Positions 1 through 10,769 are shown, counted from the stretch's first letter. The stretch: 64,000 nucleotides of DNA from a bacterium (GCA_016719645.1 JADJYS010000036.1:1-64000), one strand, 5' to 3'. The notes: generated from the letters alone by a model not told the origin. Made by a program: numbers and translations.

Positions 1-1299
1 CCCTCGCTTGGCAGCCTCGCTCGCAACCCGGGCTAGCCGCAGGAAGATGCAGTCGTCGATGATCGCTTCCTTGCGCAACACGTCCTCCACCAGCGTGGCG
101 CAGTCGGGCGCGCCACAGGCGGCACAGTCGCTTCCGGGGCGAAAAAGACGCGCAACTCACTGCCGCTCGCGCTCGAGCGCGATCCCCGCCGCAGGTCCTG
201 GGCGACAGGCCGAGACGGCGCGCGCGCCTTGATCTCCTCCTCGAGGAAGTCGAAGAAGTGCTCCCGCATCCAGCGAGCGCACCTTCTCCTCCTTGAACAG
301 GCTCTGCGTCCCCAGCCGGCGCCCGATGTGCTGCCGGTTGCGGCCGGCCACGTAGCCGGCCTTCGATCGTCAGGCCGCCGCTGGTGCGGGCGTCCGGGCA
401 GATGTAGGCCTCGATCAGGTCGACGCTCTGGAACTTGCGCCGGCCTCGAGGTGGTCGAAGACGTACTCCCCGTCGCGCAGGCTGTGCGCCGGCTGTCATT
501 GTTGGTGTTGCGCATGCCCATCAGCTCGCCGCCGGACATCGCCCAGCGGATCCGGCGCGGCGGCTGATCTGGTCGTCGCGCTCCTCCGCCCCGCCGAGGA
601 AGCCTTCGCTGGCCTTCAGCAGCGGCCCGCAGGTCTCGCTGATAGCGAAGGCGCCGTCGAGGTTGGACTGCTCCAGGCCGACGGGCGCCACGATCGAGTT
701 CATGATCGCCGTGCAGGGTGATAGAGAAGATCCCGATGTCCTGCGGCTGGAGCTGCTGCTCGGCTGACGACCCGCCGTCGCAACACCTTGGCGGCCAGCT
801 CCGCGGGGTTTCGCTCCGGACCAGGTTGTCGAGGCAGGTCCGGGTGGCGGACCTGCCAGCCACGATCGCCGGGCGGGTGACCGAGATCTTCGACCGCAGG
901 GCCGGCCGCTTCGCCGAACGAGGCGTCGATGGCACCGGCGACCATCTCGTTCATCCACGACACGTCAGCCAGGCCCGGTCGAACCCAAGGCAGGTCGACC
1001 GTGGAAACGCACCCGCTGGGATGGATGTCGCGGCCGAACTGGGCGTACAGGGTCATCGACGGGATGGCGACCTTGTACTTGAAACGCGCCGGGTCGGCGG
1101 GGTCGACAGCCGGGCCTGCACCGCGTCGTAGCGAGCCCGCGGCGGATGCAGGCGTCGCAGTCGATGCACACAGGTCCGGCCCGACGACCGCGCAGCCGGC
1201 GGCGACGCGGATCTGCTTCGTCGGGTGAACCTGGCTGCAGGCGACGCAGCCCACGCACCAGGCCGGATCGAAGAGGATGGAAGGTTCGCGGGCGACCAT
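1..1299 (-). pseudogene. [FeFe]-hydrogenase-like Fe-S protein, frameshifted and cut by the window edge
   Basis: Stitching frames gives an N-terminal ferredoxin-like part (CVGCVAC, followed by a degraded second cluster), then a stretch with VAIPSMTLYAQFG and a later continuous piece around NSIVAPVGLEQSNLDGAF that matches the Fe-hydrogenase large-subunit C-terminal fold. At the left edge a CAACGAPDC Fe-S motif follows an HFFDFLEEEIKARA helix, as in the iron-only hydrogenase relatives found with NuoE/NuoF-like subunits. The start is ATG at 1299, just after the upstream ATPase gene. The frame stays open to base 1, so the 3' end is missing. There are at least six frame changes, probably sequence errors. 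A redox or sensory role with the neighbouring DRTGG and ATPase genes is inference; catalytic hydrogen turnover is not shown. Confidence 0.62.
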
Positions 1300-1304
1300 C
1301 TGTT

Positions 1305-1791
1305 TCAGCCCTGGAGGTGGATGGTGTAACGCAAAGGTCGTCCCCACGCCCGGCGTCGAGATGATCTCGAACTCGTCGGTGTGCGCCTGATGTTAAGGCA
1401 GCCCCAGGCCGGCGCCGAAGCCGCGCTGGCGCACATCTGCGGCACGATGGCCGTGGAGTAGCCCTCCTGGAGGGCCTGCCCGATGTCGGGGATACCCCTG
1501 GCCGCGGTCGGTCGGGATCCACACCGCGTCAACGCTTCCTACGGCGCTGCATCTCGGCCTCGCGCGCGTACATGACGTGTTCATCTCCGCCTCGAAGTTG
1601 GCGATCGGGAGGCGGCGGATGACCGCGGGGTCCAGCCCGAACTGCCCAGGGGATCGCCCCTTGATCTTCGCAGCCGCTTCGCCGCCGTGCTCGAAATCGT
1701 CGCCGACGATCCGGAAGCTCTCGCCGTAGAGGATCTCCGCGCCCTCCCAGGGCACCCGCGGCTCGCCGGTGCTCCAGCGGCTCTCGTTCAC
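1305..1791 (-). pseudogene. Anti-sigma-type ATP-binding protein (RsbW/SpoIIAB-like), frameshifted
   Basis: Joined frames read an AFEAEMN-like N-box helix, a DRGQGIPDI segment (G1 box) and a GLGLPNI segment (G2 box), ending in TLRYTIHLQG. This is the GHKL/HATPase fold of serine-kinase anti-sigma factors. At about 160 residues it is the usual length for a stand-alone domain. The likely GTG start at 1791 overlaps the TGA of the upstream DRTGG gene (GTGA), so the two are translationally coupled. It lies between DRTGG proteins and a hydrogenase-like protein and so may link redox or energy state to regulation; that role is inferred. At least three indels interrupt the frame. Confidence 0.58.
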
Positions 1792-2142
1792 AGCCGCACC
1801 CCAGCGCCAGGCCCGCTCGCGTACAAAGGCGGCCACGCGCCTCGAACATCGACGGATTCCGTCGTCAGCAGGGGATGCGCTGGCTGCGCACGAGGGCGAT
1901 GACGGGCTCCGGCGGGCGACTTGCCGCGTAGGGGATGCCGGCGAGGTCGGCGACGACGTCCGGCGGTGTGGGCCGACTGGATGGAGGCGAGGCCCGTGAT
2001 CGGCGGGGAACCGGGAGAGGGCGAACGCCAGCACGTCGCTCATGAGGTCGGCCATGAAGCCCGGGCCGTCACCTCGAAGCCTCCGTAATTCCATCCCCAG
2101 GATCACCCGGCAATTCAGGGAGTCGACTTCCAGTTCCTGCAT
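1788..2142 (-). pseudogene. DRTGG-domain protein (second copy), frameshifted
   Basis: The N-terminus (MQELEV, then NCRVILG and ADLMSDVLAFA) matches small DRTGG-domain proteins, which run about 110 to 120 residues and are also found in phosphotransacetylase and CBS-domain proteins. The middle is frame-scrambled. The end can be read as GVRL followed by a TGA at 1788, overlapping the GTG of the ATPase gene. ATG 2142 is preferred over ATG 2148 because an AAGGAG lies six bases upstream of it. It is the second DRTGG gene in the cluster, and its ligand is unknown. Confidence 0.5.
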
Positions 2143-2182
2143 CAGCATCTCCTTCCCGGCGACTCCCGGGGTTGGCAGCGGG

Positions 2183-2512
2183 TCAACGCACCCCGGCTCC
2201 GTACAGCATGGTGGCGACCTGCCAGCGGCTCAGGTCGGTCGAGAAGATCGGGATCTGCGCCTTCTCGGCCATCTTCTGACGTCTTCCGTCAGCGGCTTGC
2301 CCTGGGTGACCACGATGCACGCGGTGTCGACCGAGGGTTGGCGGCGGCGATCCACGTTGTTGTGGATCTGCCGTCACCAGCGGGTCGCCCGGTTTCGGCG
2401 ATTGGCAATCGTGTCACACCATGTCGGAGATGTAGACGCCGGTGATCTCCTTGTCACACATTTCGGTAACGGGCTTGAGCGCCAGCTTCTCCACGAGGAC
2501 AAACAGTTTCAT
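2183..2512 (-). pseudogene. DRTGG-domain protein (first copy), frameshifted
   Basis: It begins MKLFVLVEKLALKPVTEMC, continues through ITGVYISDMV, and ends in the frame PIFSTDLSRWQVATMLYGAGVR. These are the start, SDLL-like centre and end of a typical stand-alone DRTGG domain of about 110 residues. A GGAGCCCGAGC leader precedes the ATG. One or two indels around 2290 to 2420 break the frame. It lies just upstream of the second DRTGG gene, the anti-sigma-like ATPase and the hydrogenase-like protein, so all four are probably one minus-strand operon. Confidence 0.5.
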
Positions 2513-2519
2513 GCTCGGG

Positions 2520-3240
2520 CTCCTTGAGTTGACGGGTCTGAACCTCTTCCGGTTCCAACGACGCCGGACCGAAGTCGATCCGCGATGTCCCCGTAGGACA
2601 CCGTGCGGTACAGGTCGAAGAAGAGATCAGGCAGGATCAGGACCTTCTTGCCGGGCGGTCATGCGGGCGTCCGTTGAACGGCGCGTTGAGCGGCCGCGCA
2701 CTCTCGCCGTCCAGCACGCGCCCGCGACCCGTCCGGGTTCTCGTAGAGCGACAGCCGCGTGGACCGAGATCCGTTGTCGTACGCGATCATTGCCCCAGAC
2801 GTTGCAGGGTGCTGTCGCGCTTGGCGTTAGCGTAGTGGGCGGGGCCGAGCATCTCCCGCAGCTGGACGGTCTCGCCCGTCCGTTCGTCGAGGATGTCTCG
2901 AACTGGAAGGACTGCGCCATGCCCGCGTAAGCGCCAGCGGTGCAGGCCTTCGCGGTAGATCCTGCGCGGCAGGATGGGTTCGTCCCGGAAAGTAGGAACA
3001 GGCGGCGTGGCTCCAGCGTCAGCCTCCACGGTGGCGTGCCCGGGTGCGGACGTTGACCATCTTGTAGCCGGGACTGTTAGCTTCGCTGGCCCATGGCTCC
3101 GCTCCCCTCCCTCGCCAGGCCGGCCGCGGGCTGCGTTCCGGCTCGAGGTGCTCGGGTCCTGGTGATGTCGCCTGGCCGCCCGCGGCAACCGGTTGTCGGT
3201 CAAGAGGTATATCCACCGCGACGGTCGTTAGACAGGCCTA
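2520..3240 (-). pseudogene. Unrecognised coding remnant upstream of the DRTGG operon
   Basis: Several minus-strand segments look coding but sit in different frames, among them GYKMVNVRTR, REGLHRWRLR, a run through DILDERTGETVQLREM, and KVLILPDLFFDLYRTVSYGD nearer the 3' end. Together they suggest one protein of about 230 residues interrupted by several indels. I do not recognise the family. The position directly upstream of the DRTGG genes suggests, without proof, the same operon or an upstream secreted protein. Confidence 0.3.
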
Positions 3241-3585
3241 GTCCACGCGGCCCTGCTTCCTAGCAAAGGCGGTCTTGTCGACGCCGGGCGAAAGTGCGGC
3301 GCGACCTGCCGTCCGACATAAGGAAGGTAATATTGCTCTTCCGGTTTCCCGGGAGCGGAGCGCGACCCGCCGCGCGCGCGCCGGGCGAAGCGCGCAGAAC
3401 TCGCCGACAGTAGTCGTTTACAATATCATCCCGATGACGTGCGTGATGCAGGGCCGCGTCGAGCAGACCGGCGGTTCGGCCTGCGTTGACGCCTCGCCGG
3501 ACGCCGCCTATGATCCCCTGGCTCTCGAACGCCGGATCAGCGCCGCCGCGCCCGCCTGTCACGACGTCCGACGAAAGTAGCCAAC
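3241..3585. other. Region without a recognisable gene
   Basis: This stretch lies between a minus-strand remnant and the plus-strand phospholipase. Short open frames run on both strands, but none has family features. Two AT-richer patches (GGTAATATTGC near 3327 and TTTACAATATC near 3417) could be promoters for the divergent genes. Nothing else is supported. Confidence 0.3.
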
Positions 3586-4412
3586 ATGCTGCGGACTCCG
3601 CCGGCGGCAAATCGCTCCTCGCCCTGCTCGTCCCGCTCTTCGCCACCGCTTCTGCGGCCCGCCGGCTCCGCCATCGCCCCCGCGGATAGCTTCCCGATCA
3701 TACAGACCGGGCCGGGCTCTCGCCACTAGGGAGATCTTCCTGCTGCCGTACGTACTGCGCCGGTACCACGGGCGGCGGGCCGGGAGGCCGTGTGCCAGCT
3801 GAGCGCGAGCATCGCGCCTGTTCGACTCGCGGTTCTACGTCGCCCTACTCGCAGATCTCTCTTCCTGGCAGGCCTACGACATCCAGCTCCTCTCCCCTGC
3901 GCGACACCAGCGCTACAACCGCGGGATCTTCCTACCGCGGCGCGCCAAACCCCATACGCGGCGGGCGCCGTCAGCTCGGACGCGGACCTCGAGCACAAGT
4001 CGGACAGCACGGCTGGTCCCCCCTCTCGCGCAGCTGGAACAACTTCTACCTGACCCCCTGGTACCAGCGCGGCAACCTGCTCCTGACGCTCAAGCTGAGA
4101 GATACCGCATCCCAGGCCCGCCAAGGCGGATCCAGGATACGCTGGGAGACGACAATACGACATCACGGACTACCTCAGCCACAGCGACATTCCTGTACTA
4201 CCGGCCAGACGAGGCACCTCGCGCTCCCTCGCGGTGCGCGCGGGATCCTGGATTCCAGCCGGGGCGCCCTCCCTGAACCTGGCCTGCGGTGCCCCGCTCC
4301 TCGGACAGCTTCCTGGTCCTGGGGGATGTCGCACGGCTTCACGAGGAAAGCCTGCTGGAGTACAAGAATCAATCACCAGTTCCGGCTTCGGCGCGTCATG
4401 TTCGCGCGGTAA
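3586..4412 (+). pseudogene. pldA: Outer-membrane phospholipase A1 (OMPLA/PldA-like), frameshifted
   Basis: OMPLA hydrolyses acyl chains of phospholipids at the cell surface as a calcium-dependent dimeric 12-strand barrel. Joined frames show a hydrophobic export signal (KSLLALLVPLFATASAA), the SPLRDTS-like strand, a degraded HxSDG active-site region (LEHKSD) directly followed by GWSPLSRSWNNFYL, then DITDYLSH, and the family ending HEESLLEY with VMFAR just before the stop. Length is about 275 residues, as expected. The start at 3586 is approximate because the signal region is frame-shifted. It converges with the alcohol dehydrogenase gene 30 bases downstream. Confidence 0.62.
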
Positions 4413-4442
4413 GCGCCGCCGGGAACTCGCGCCTACAGACGT

Positions 4443-5487
4443 TCACAACGACGCCATGTCGATCGAGAAGCGATACCACATCGGACCTGAGGAGCCGCTC
4501 GTAGGCCTCGTTGACCTTCTGGATCGGGATGACCTCGACTCGGCGGTGATGTTGTGTTGGCCGCAGAAGTCGAGCATCTCCTGGGTCTCGCGGATGCCGC
4601 CGATGAGCGAACCGGACACGCTGCGCCGCCCAAAAGCAACAGCCGAAGCCGGAAACCGGCAGGGGTTTGTCAGGCGCCCCGACCAGGGTGAGGGTGCCGT
4701 CGATCTTGAGGAGATTCAGGTAGGCGTTGATGTCGTGATCTGCGGAGACGGTGTCGAGGATGAAGTCGAAACTGCCGGCGTGCTTCCGCCATCGCGCCGG
4801 CGTCGCGGGTGACGACCACCTCATCGGCGCCGAGACGCAGCGCGTCCCGCCTTCTTCGGGCGAAGTGGTAGAGCCACGACGTGGGCGCCGAAGGCGTGGG
4901 CGAACTTCACCCCCATGTGGCCGAGCCCCCGAGCCGACCACGCCGACCTTCTTGCCCGCGGTCACGCCCCAGTGGCGCAGGGCGAGTAGGTCGTGATTCC
5001 CGCACAGAGCGGCGCCACGCCGGCCAGGCCGGGTCGAGATCTTCCGGGACCTTCAGCGCGAAGTGCTCGTCGACGACGATGCTGCTCCGAATAGCCGCCG
5101 TAGGTCCCCGCCGAGGTGCCGTTTGTCGGGGGAATTGTAGGTGAAGACCGCGCCGGGAGCAGGCCTGCTCGCGGTCAGCCCCGCAGTTGGAACAGGTGTG
5201 ATCCGGAGTCGACCAGGCAACCACGCCCGACGAGATCACCCACCCGAGCTTCGTGACCGCCGAGCCGTCGCCGACCTTGCCGACGATCTCGTGGCCCGGC
5301 ACGACCGGGATAGACCGTCGGCAGAGCGCTCCACTCGTTGCGCGCCGTGTGGAGGTCCGAATGGCAGATCCCGCAAAACAGGATCTCGATCCACATCCCG
5401 GTCGGTCGGGTCGCGACGCGGGATCGTGGCCAGGGCCAGCAAGGGCGGCGGCGCCGGCCGCAGAATAGGCTCAGGGATTCGCTACAT
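4443..5487 (-). pseudogene. Zinc-dependent alcohol dehydrogenase (YahK/CAD-type), frameshifted
   Basis: This medium-chain dehydrogenase would reduce aldehydes with NADPH. Segments include IEILFCGICHSDLHTARNEW (catalytic zinc Cys and the following His), PGHEIVGKVGDGS, a structural-zinc loop (CSNC), KKVGVVG (Rossmann start), DTVSADHDINAYL and IPIQKVNEAYERL. The C-terminus YRFSIDMASL ends at the TGA at 4443. An ATG at 5487 follows an AGGAGA at proper spacing, and the total of about 348 residues matches YahK-type enzymes. Six or more indels, including one only codons after the start, break the frame. Neighbours give no pathway clue. Confidence 0.66.
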
Positions 5488-5621
5488 CTCGGTTCTCCTG
5501 TCGTGACGGGCGCCGGCAGCCCGGACCCGGTGAGCGTTCGATTTCGGAGGCAGGTCGCCCCAACATACGAGCGAATGGCGGGAACCGGTAGACCGGCCCG
5601 CTCGGATTCTCGGCCGGCGGT

Positions 5622-6992
5622 TCAGCGGACGTAACCCAGCGCGCGCAGGTTGCGCTTTTCCCGGTCGGAGAGCTGCGGCGCCCGCTCCTCGAGCGCCATG
5701 GCGGCGTGGCGTCGCGCTGTCACCGGCGGCGATGGCCGCCAGGCGCGCCGACATCGCGCGCGGGTCGGGCTGGGGTCGGCAAGCGACGGGGTCTCGCGCC
5801 GGGTCGCGGCCGGATCGTAGAGCCGGGATGCGGGCGGCGTCCGGCGGGGCGCCGCCGGACAGGGACTCGCCGGGTCGCGGGCCTCCTCTTCGCGGATCAG
5901 CTTCCAGGGCCATTCCAGCGGCGCGCGCAGCGTGCGCCCTTCCGCATCCGGCTCAGGAGATCGACCGGCCGTCGTCGCGCAGGAAGCCAGGCGCGAAGCG
6001 CCGCCGGTTTCGGCAGGCCGTGAAGCCCAGGCGAGAGTCCCGAAGAGGCCGCCCGCGCCGACGGGGACGGTCGATCGTCCCGCCGAGCGGCAGGGCGCCC
6101 GACCACCGCGACAGGCGGCACGTACCTCCCGTCGTAGGAATGGCGGCGGCCGTGACGCGGGGACCTCCTCGTGGTCCCAGGCTCCTCGCCGTGGTCCGCG
6201 GTGACGATCCTGAGCGTGTCGTCAGGCAGGTCGGGACTTCAGCGCATCCAGCGGCTCGCCGATGCCGTGCCTGCCGGTCGGCGTGCGCGATCTCGCCGTC
6301 GCCAGGGCCGACGATGTCGTCGCGGAAGTGGTCGAGACAGCCGTCGGTCGCGCGGTCGAGGCGGTCGAGGAACTTGCGCGAACCGATCGGCTCGCCGCGG
6401 GGCGGCGGAGTGCAACCCCATCTCCAGGTGGGGCCGGTAGGGATCTGGGGGTCCCGTAGAGCACGAAGAGGAACCCGCTACGTGGGACGTTCCTCGCGCA
6501 GCCACCCGCGAAACCCGCTCGTTGACATCAGCGGCGTCGGTCACCTGGAAATCGTCGGGGTAGCCGCTGTTGCAGGAGGGTGGTCGTGGGTCAAACCCGG
6601 CGAAGCCGAAGGCGGGGCCGATGTTATCGTTGCTGCAGATGCCGCATTGGCGAATCCCCAGGCCCGGAACAGCTCGGCCGGGGTCGGCAGGTCCGGATCA
6701 GGACGTCGTCCTGGTCGACGCCCGGACACCGTCAGCGACAGGCCCGTGAATAGGTGGCGAACGAGGCGCGGGTCCAGGCGCTGGGGCTGTAGGCGTGGCG
6801 GAACGTCGTCGCGTCGGCGGCGAAGGCGGCCAGCCGCGGCGTGGTCTCTTTCGCGTAGCCGTACAGGCTCAGGTGATCGGCGCGCAGGGTGTCGATGGTC
6901 AGCAGCAGCACGTTGCGCGGCGGCTTGTCGGCGGCCAGGCCGGGGACGGCGCCGAGCAGCGCGCAGACGAGCGCCGCCTTGAGGATCCGCAT
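5622..6992 (-). pseudogene. Exported sulfatase (alkaline-phosphatase superfamily), frameshifted
   Basis: The N-terminus is a clear signal peptide (MRILKAALVCALLGAVPGLAA) followed by NVLLLTIDTLRADHLSLYGY and then SPSAWTRAS, the metal and nucleophile region of sulfatases. Here the canonical CxPSR nucleophile is read as a serine-type SAWTRAS, as in many bacterial paralogues. Later frames give AELFRAWGF, PHLEMGL and an aspartate/histidine-rich region. The C-terminus DREKRNLRALGYVR is the usual end of this family. The GGAGTTCGC before ATG 6992 supports the start. About 456 residues. Multiple indels are present. The substrate is unknown. Confidence 0.66.
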
Positions 6993-7053
6993 GCGAACTC
7001 CAATCCCCGCGAACGGGGCAGGGAACACGGCCCGCGACACGAGCCGTCCCGTG

Positions 7054-7506
7054 TCACCGGAAGATGCTCTTCACCATCCCCCACGATCCCGCCTGCGTCT
7101 CGACGGAAGTCGACGGGACGAGATACTCGATGGGGTACGACGGGAAGCCGCCGGGCGTCACCCCCACAACCGCAGCTCCGAAGCCGGACCAGGTGTACAA
7201 CAGACTTCCTCGGGATCGCCGCCGCCTGGGGGTAAAGCGTGGGGATGAGATTCTCCCGAGCTCGATGTCCTCTGACCGGGAAGACGCCTTCCCGGTTGGG
7301 ACTTCGTCGCTGTAATATTCAGCGTGGACGAGTCCGCACGGAACACGCGGATCACATCATAGCCCCGTCTCCGGGCAGCGTGGGACGCCGGCGCTCTCCT
7401 CGGTCGGCCAGTCCCAGGATCCGAAGCGGTTCGGCGGCTTCGGCGGCGGCCACCATGTACCCCGCCCACCACCGCCAGCAGCGAGGCACCATCGCATGGT
7501 CTTCAT
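7054..7506 (-). pseudogene. Small exported protein with the W-x2-V-K-x-[LI]-[YF]-R tail, frameshifted
   Basis: An ATG at 7506 follows GGAGCTGCTG and opens a short signal-like stretch (MKTMRWCLAA). The 3' part reads continuously SLLYTWSGFGAAVVGVTPGG, then YPIEYLVPSTSVETQAG and the final SWGMVKSIFR before TGA at 7054. The tail matches the C-termini of four other exported proteins in this window. Two or more indels lie in the first two thirds, so the mature domain cannot be assigned. Estimated length is 150 residues. Confidence 0.5.
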
Positions 7507-7636
7507 CAGCAGCTCCGTCTCGCGCGACCGACCGGGTAATCCGCTTCGGACGTCCATCTGCAAGCCGCCGATCCGGGATGCAGTAGAATCGAACGGTCCC
7601 GCTGCCCGCGGCAGACGGCCCACCGCCTGCCGACGT

Positions 7637-8173
7637 CTACGACAGCGTGACCTCGAAGACGCAGCGCGCTCGGCGCCGCCGGTTGGATTCCACGGGGCGG
7701 ACCTGGACGGGCCTGCCGAGGATGGCCTCAGCTCTCCTTCTGGTAGCCCACGGGCAGTTGCACCAGACCGCGGGCGTCCGCCGCACCGTCGACCAGCGGG
7801 CAGCCGCACTCCCCGGCAGCCACCGCGACAGTGACGGTCCCCTTCTCCTTGTCCCACGTGAAGTCGGTGCCCCAGTTCTGGCGGCGCGGCGAAGTAGCCC
7901 TCGGGATCGTCGCCGGACCTGGCCCCGAGCTGGCCCAGCTTCGCGCCCTCGGCCGGTCTGCTCGGAGATCCCCGCGCAGGTCTCCGCCGGCGTGTCGGCG
8001 GCAACTCCGATGGCCCGACATCTTCGCGAGCTAGTAGCGGACGGAGCGCTTGAGGCGCTGGTCCTCAGCAGGGGCCTCGGCCGCCAGCAGCGGGGCGAGC
8101 CGGGCCGAAGAGGCTCAGGGCGCGGCCGCAGGCGCCCAGCCGCAGGCGGTCTTCAGAATTCCTTGCGATCCAT
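7637..8173 (-). pseudogene. Exported cysteine-motif protein, frameshifted
   Basis: The start MDRKEFLKTACGLG, followed by a hydrophobic CALSLFGPAPLLAAEAP region, resembles a Tat-like or Sec signal. Stitched frames then show NWGTDFTWDKEKGTVTVAV, AAGECGCPLVDG, a GYQKE helix and an ending ERCVFEVTLS. The spaced cysteine pairs (GECGC, and a WCNC-like region now frame-shifted) and the RPVQVRPVES segment resemble small cofactor-binding proteins related to V4R/ATC-hydrolase folds, but I am not sure of the family. ATG 8173 is supported by GGGGAGAG upstream. About 178 residues. Confidence 0.42.
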
Positions 8174-8541
8174 GGGTTCTCTCCCCGGCGGTGGACGGTG
8201 CGTTCGACGGGACGTACCGCGGTATACGTCGTCCGCCCGGGATGGTTCGGCGTCCCCGCCGATGGTCACACGCTCGCCGCGGAATCAGGAGGGCGCGGGG
8301 TCGAATCGCCCGCGCCGCCTCAGCGGAAGCGGCGTGGGGCGCGTCGTCTCAGGCCTTCCTGCCACGGGCCGGGCGAAGTAGACGCCGCTCGCTCGGCAGC
8401 GAGCGTAGATCGCTGCGAAAGTCCCGCGACGGCCCGGTCCGTGGCGCGCGCCGCGGCCTCGAGGTGCTTCACCCGCCGACCAGCCGTGTCGTGGAGTGTC
8501 GGAAGCTCGTCGACACGGCCCTTCCAGGCTGAAGCTCAAGT
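8174..8541. other. Region without a recognisable gene
   Basis: This 368-base gap separates two minus-strand exported-protein genes. I see no coding pattern, no strong hairpin and no repeat. It may contain the promoter of the cysteine-motif gene, but no convincing hexamers stand out. Confidence 0.3.
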
Positions 8542-9607
8542 TCACTTCCCGTCCCCGCCGGGTTGGGATGGGCCAAGCCGCATGAGGCCGCCGTCCTCGC
8601 CGTCCGGATCGTCGCCGACCGCCACGACGCCGCCCTGGCCGTAGACGGTTCCCGAATCGGAGGTGATGGCGAAATCGGCGACGGTCTGGCCGCCGGGGCC
8701 CTTGACCTCGATGGCCGTGATCGCCGCGGCGAAGTCCGACTGGACCGATGCGGTGAGGGTCGGCACCGCGTACGCCAGCAGGCCGTGCCTGTACTCGAAC
8801 CTGGTGCCAGGGCGATCGGGATCGGCGCCGTGGCGACCTCGCCGCTCCCGCTCAGAACTCCGGGCGTGCGGGTGAATCCCGCAGGCCGACGCCTCCGATC
8901 GAGGCGAGGCTGGGCAGCGACGCCGCGCCGCTCACGCTGGAGCGGAGCATCGATACCCGCCGCCCGGCATTCACGTGGTAGATCACCCGCAGACCGGCCG
9001 ATCCCGGCCCCGAGGTCGACAAGCCGCCGGTGACGGTGGTGCGAAAGACGACGGTCCCGGACAACCCGTCCGCGATGCCCGGAGCCGTGACCGTGAAGCC
9101 GTCGGCCGCGATCGCGAACGCTTCGGCTCCGGTCACGGTGAGCGAACTGGTATCGCCGGCGTAGTCGGACTGCGCCTGCGCGTCGAGACGGCCGTAGTTC
9201 GCCACGACCGAAGACGTCCCGCCGAACGTGCCGCCGATCCGCCGTTGTCCAGAGACCGCTCGTCGGCGGGGGGCCGATCAGCGATGTCGGTTCATCGAAG
9301 CCGCCGGGCACCCGCAAACATCAGGCCCCCGACGGGAAGACACCACGCCGTAATCTCCGAAGAAATCGGACATCGACGCCGGCGTGACGGGCGAAGTGCA
9401 GCCGGGCGGGCCGGGGACCGACACGCCTCCGACCGTAAGGACGAAGGTATCGAGGGACGGGGTCGCGAATCCGGGCGTCGCGCACCCGAGCGTCACCAAC
9501 ATCGCGATGCCGATCCGCGCGGCGGGAGACGTCGACCGGCCCTGCGGCCCACCGTACGGTCTGCCAACCTGGACAGGCATCGCACCCGCGAACACGGGCC
9601 AGCGCAT
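8542..9607 (-). pseudogene. Exported hypothetical protein, frameshifted
   Basis: It begins with a signal peptide (IAMLVTLGCATPGFA) and continues with PSLDTFVLTVGGVSVPGPPG, a serine/threonine-rich beta region (SDYAGDTSSLTVTGAEAFAI, then GFTVTAPGIADGLSGTVVF) and VQSDFAAAITAIEVKGPGGQ. The all-beta, glycine-rich style is like PEP-CTERM-type surface proteins. No anchor motif survives at the C-terminus, which reads GPSQPGGDGK before TGA at 8542 but may itself be shifted. ATG 9607 has GGAGATCGAG upstream. About 355 residues. The family is not recognised. Confidence 0.45.
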
Positions 9608-9927
9608 CTCGATCTCCGCTCTGATAAAGGCTTGTCGTCTTCAGGAGAACCAGGATGGAATCGCGCGGGTGCCTGCCGGTTCATGGCCAGGCCTGGCCGT
9701 CGACCACATGAGGTTGTCTGGAGCGTGGAGTGTACACGAAGGCGAACCTCGATAAAGGATTAATATTGTCCTAATATCGGTTCCATCGACCGCAACCGTC
9801 AGGAAGACCAGCCTCGGCAACGGCACCGGTCGGCGACCGGCAACCGCCAGCAGCCGCCAGGACGATCACGGGCGGACGCACAAGCTCCATGCGAAAGGTC
9901 GGAGGGGATTTCGAGGGGACGCGGCCA
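9608..9927. other. Region without a clear gene; AT-rich putative promoter
   Basis: This stretch holds no coding sequence I can support. Around 9758 to 9780 it is unusually AT-rich for this genome and contains two direct copies of ATATTA (minus strand) separated by GGACA. That could be the promoter or a regulator site of the exported-protein gene starting at 9607. Confidence 0.3.
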
Positions 9928-10092
9928 TCATCGCCGCCTCGAATCTTGGCGATCGAGGATATCCACCAACAGCGAGCGACTGATGGGGCCCTGGACCATA
10001 CTCGCGTGAAGCTTCCGCTGAAGAGGTGCCGGAGGGGCCTCATCGATGCCGAGCTTGCCGTACATCAGGGCATAGGCGCCCGAAGACGCCAT
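9928..10092 (-). CDS. Small hypothetical protein, 54 residues
   Basis: The ATG at 10092 overlaps the TGA of the upstream exported-protein gene (TGATG), which suggests translational coupling. The product starts MASSGAYALMYGKLGIDEAP and ends SLLVDILDRQDSRRR. It has no signal peptide. Composition is protein-like with an amphipathic C-terminal half, but the region is indel-prone, so this could be the shifted tail of the upstream protein. No family is recognised. Confidence 0.35.
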   Translation of the reverse strand: MASSGAYALMYGKLGIDEAPPAPLQRKLHASMVQGPISRSLLVDILDRQDSRRR

Positions 10093-10697
10093 CACCAGCA
10101 ATCCTCAATTTCTCGCCCGCAATGATTGATGAAGCCTTCGACGAGCCGCGAATAGAACAAGGGGTCAGGCTCGAGCGCCTCGGGGATGCATAATTCGGTA
10201 TCCACGATCAGCGCCACGGAATCCGAACGGTAGCGATATGCGTACTTCCCGATTTGGCGGTCATACCACAGCGTATCTGCCACATCGTGATATCGTTGAA
10301 CGACATCGCGGATTTCCGGCGGCAGTGCGCCCCCTCTCCGGGAACTCGACGGCAAAGCGATGATCGTCCGCTCCAAATCCCGGAAGAACGCGTGTTCCCG
10401 TTCGACGACGCGACGACAGCGTCCTCGATGGTCGCGCCCTCCGACACCATGTCGGCGACGAATTCCGTATCCGCATAGTCGTCAATGCGTTTCCTCAGGT
10501 TCTCTTCTTCTTTGGCTTTGCCGATGCTGACGCCGTTGATGACGCAGTACGTCCCGTCGAACCCGGTATCGACGTGCGTCACCAGCTTTCCCGCGAAGAT
10601 GACGTGGCAGGATGCCGGAATGTCGCAGCTCGCGCCCAAGGCGAGCACCGGGACGGCAACAGCCAGCAGGGCGGACGAACCGAGCGCAAGGCCTCAT
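10092..10697 (-). pseudogene. Exported hypothetical protein, frameshifted
   Basis: Joined frames give a signal-like start (LLAVAVPVLALGASC), then DIPASCHVIFAGKLVTHVDT, GTYCVINGVSIGKAKEEENL, ADTEFVADMVSEGATIEDAV and, after a shift near 10380, ERTIIALPSSSR through YHDVADTLWYDRQIGKYAYR to the end REIEDCW. About 200 residues. Cysteines near the start of the mature part could make it a lipoprotein. ATG 10697 follows GAGAGGAGGG. At least two indels. It follows the GH57 gene on the same strand. No family is recognised. Confidence 0.5.
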
Positions 10698-10769
10698 CGA
10701 GGGGCTCCCTCCTCTCCCGGTCGATTCTCCACAAAGAGGTCAGTTCCGCCTGCACATGATGATGCTCCC

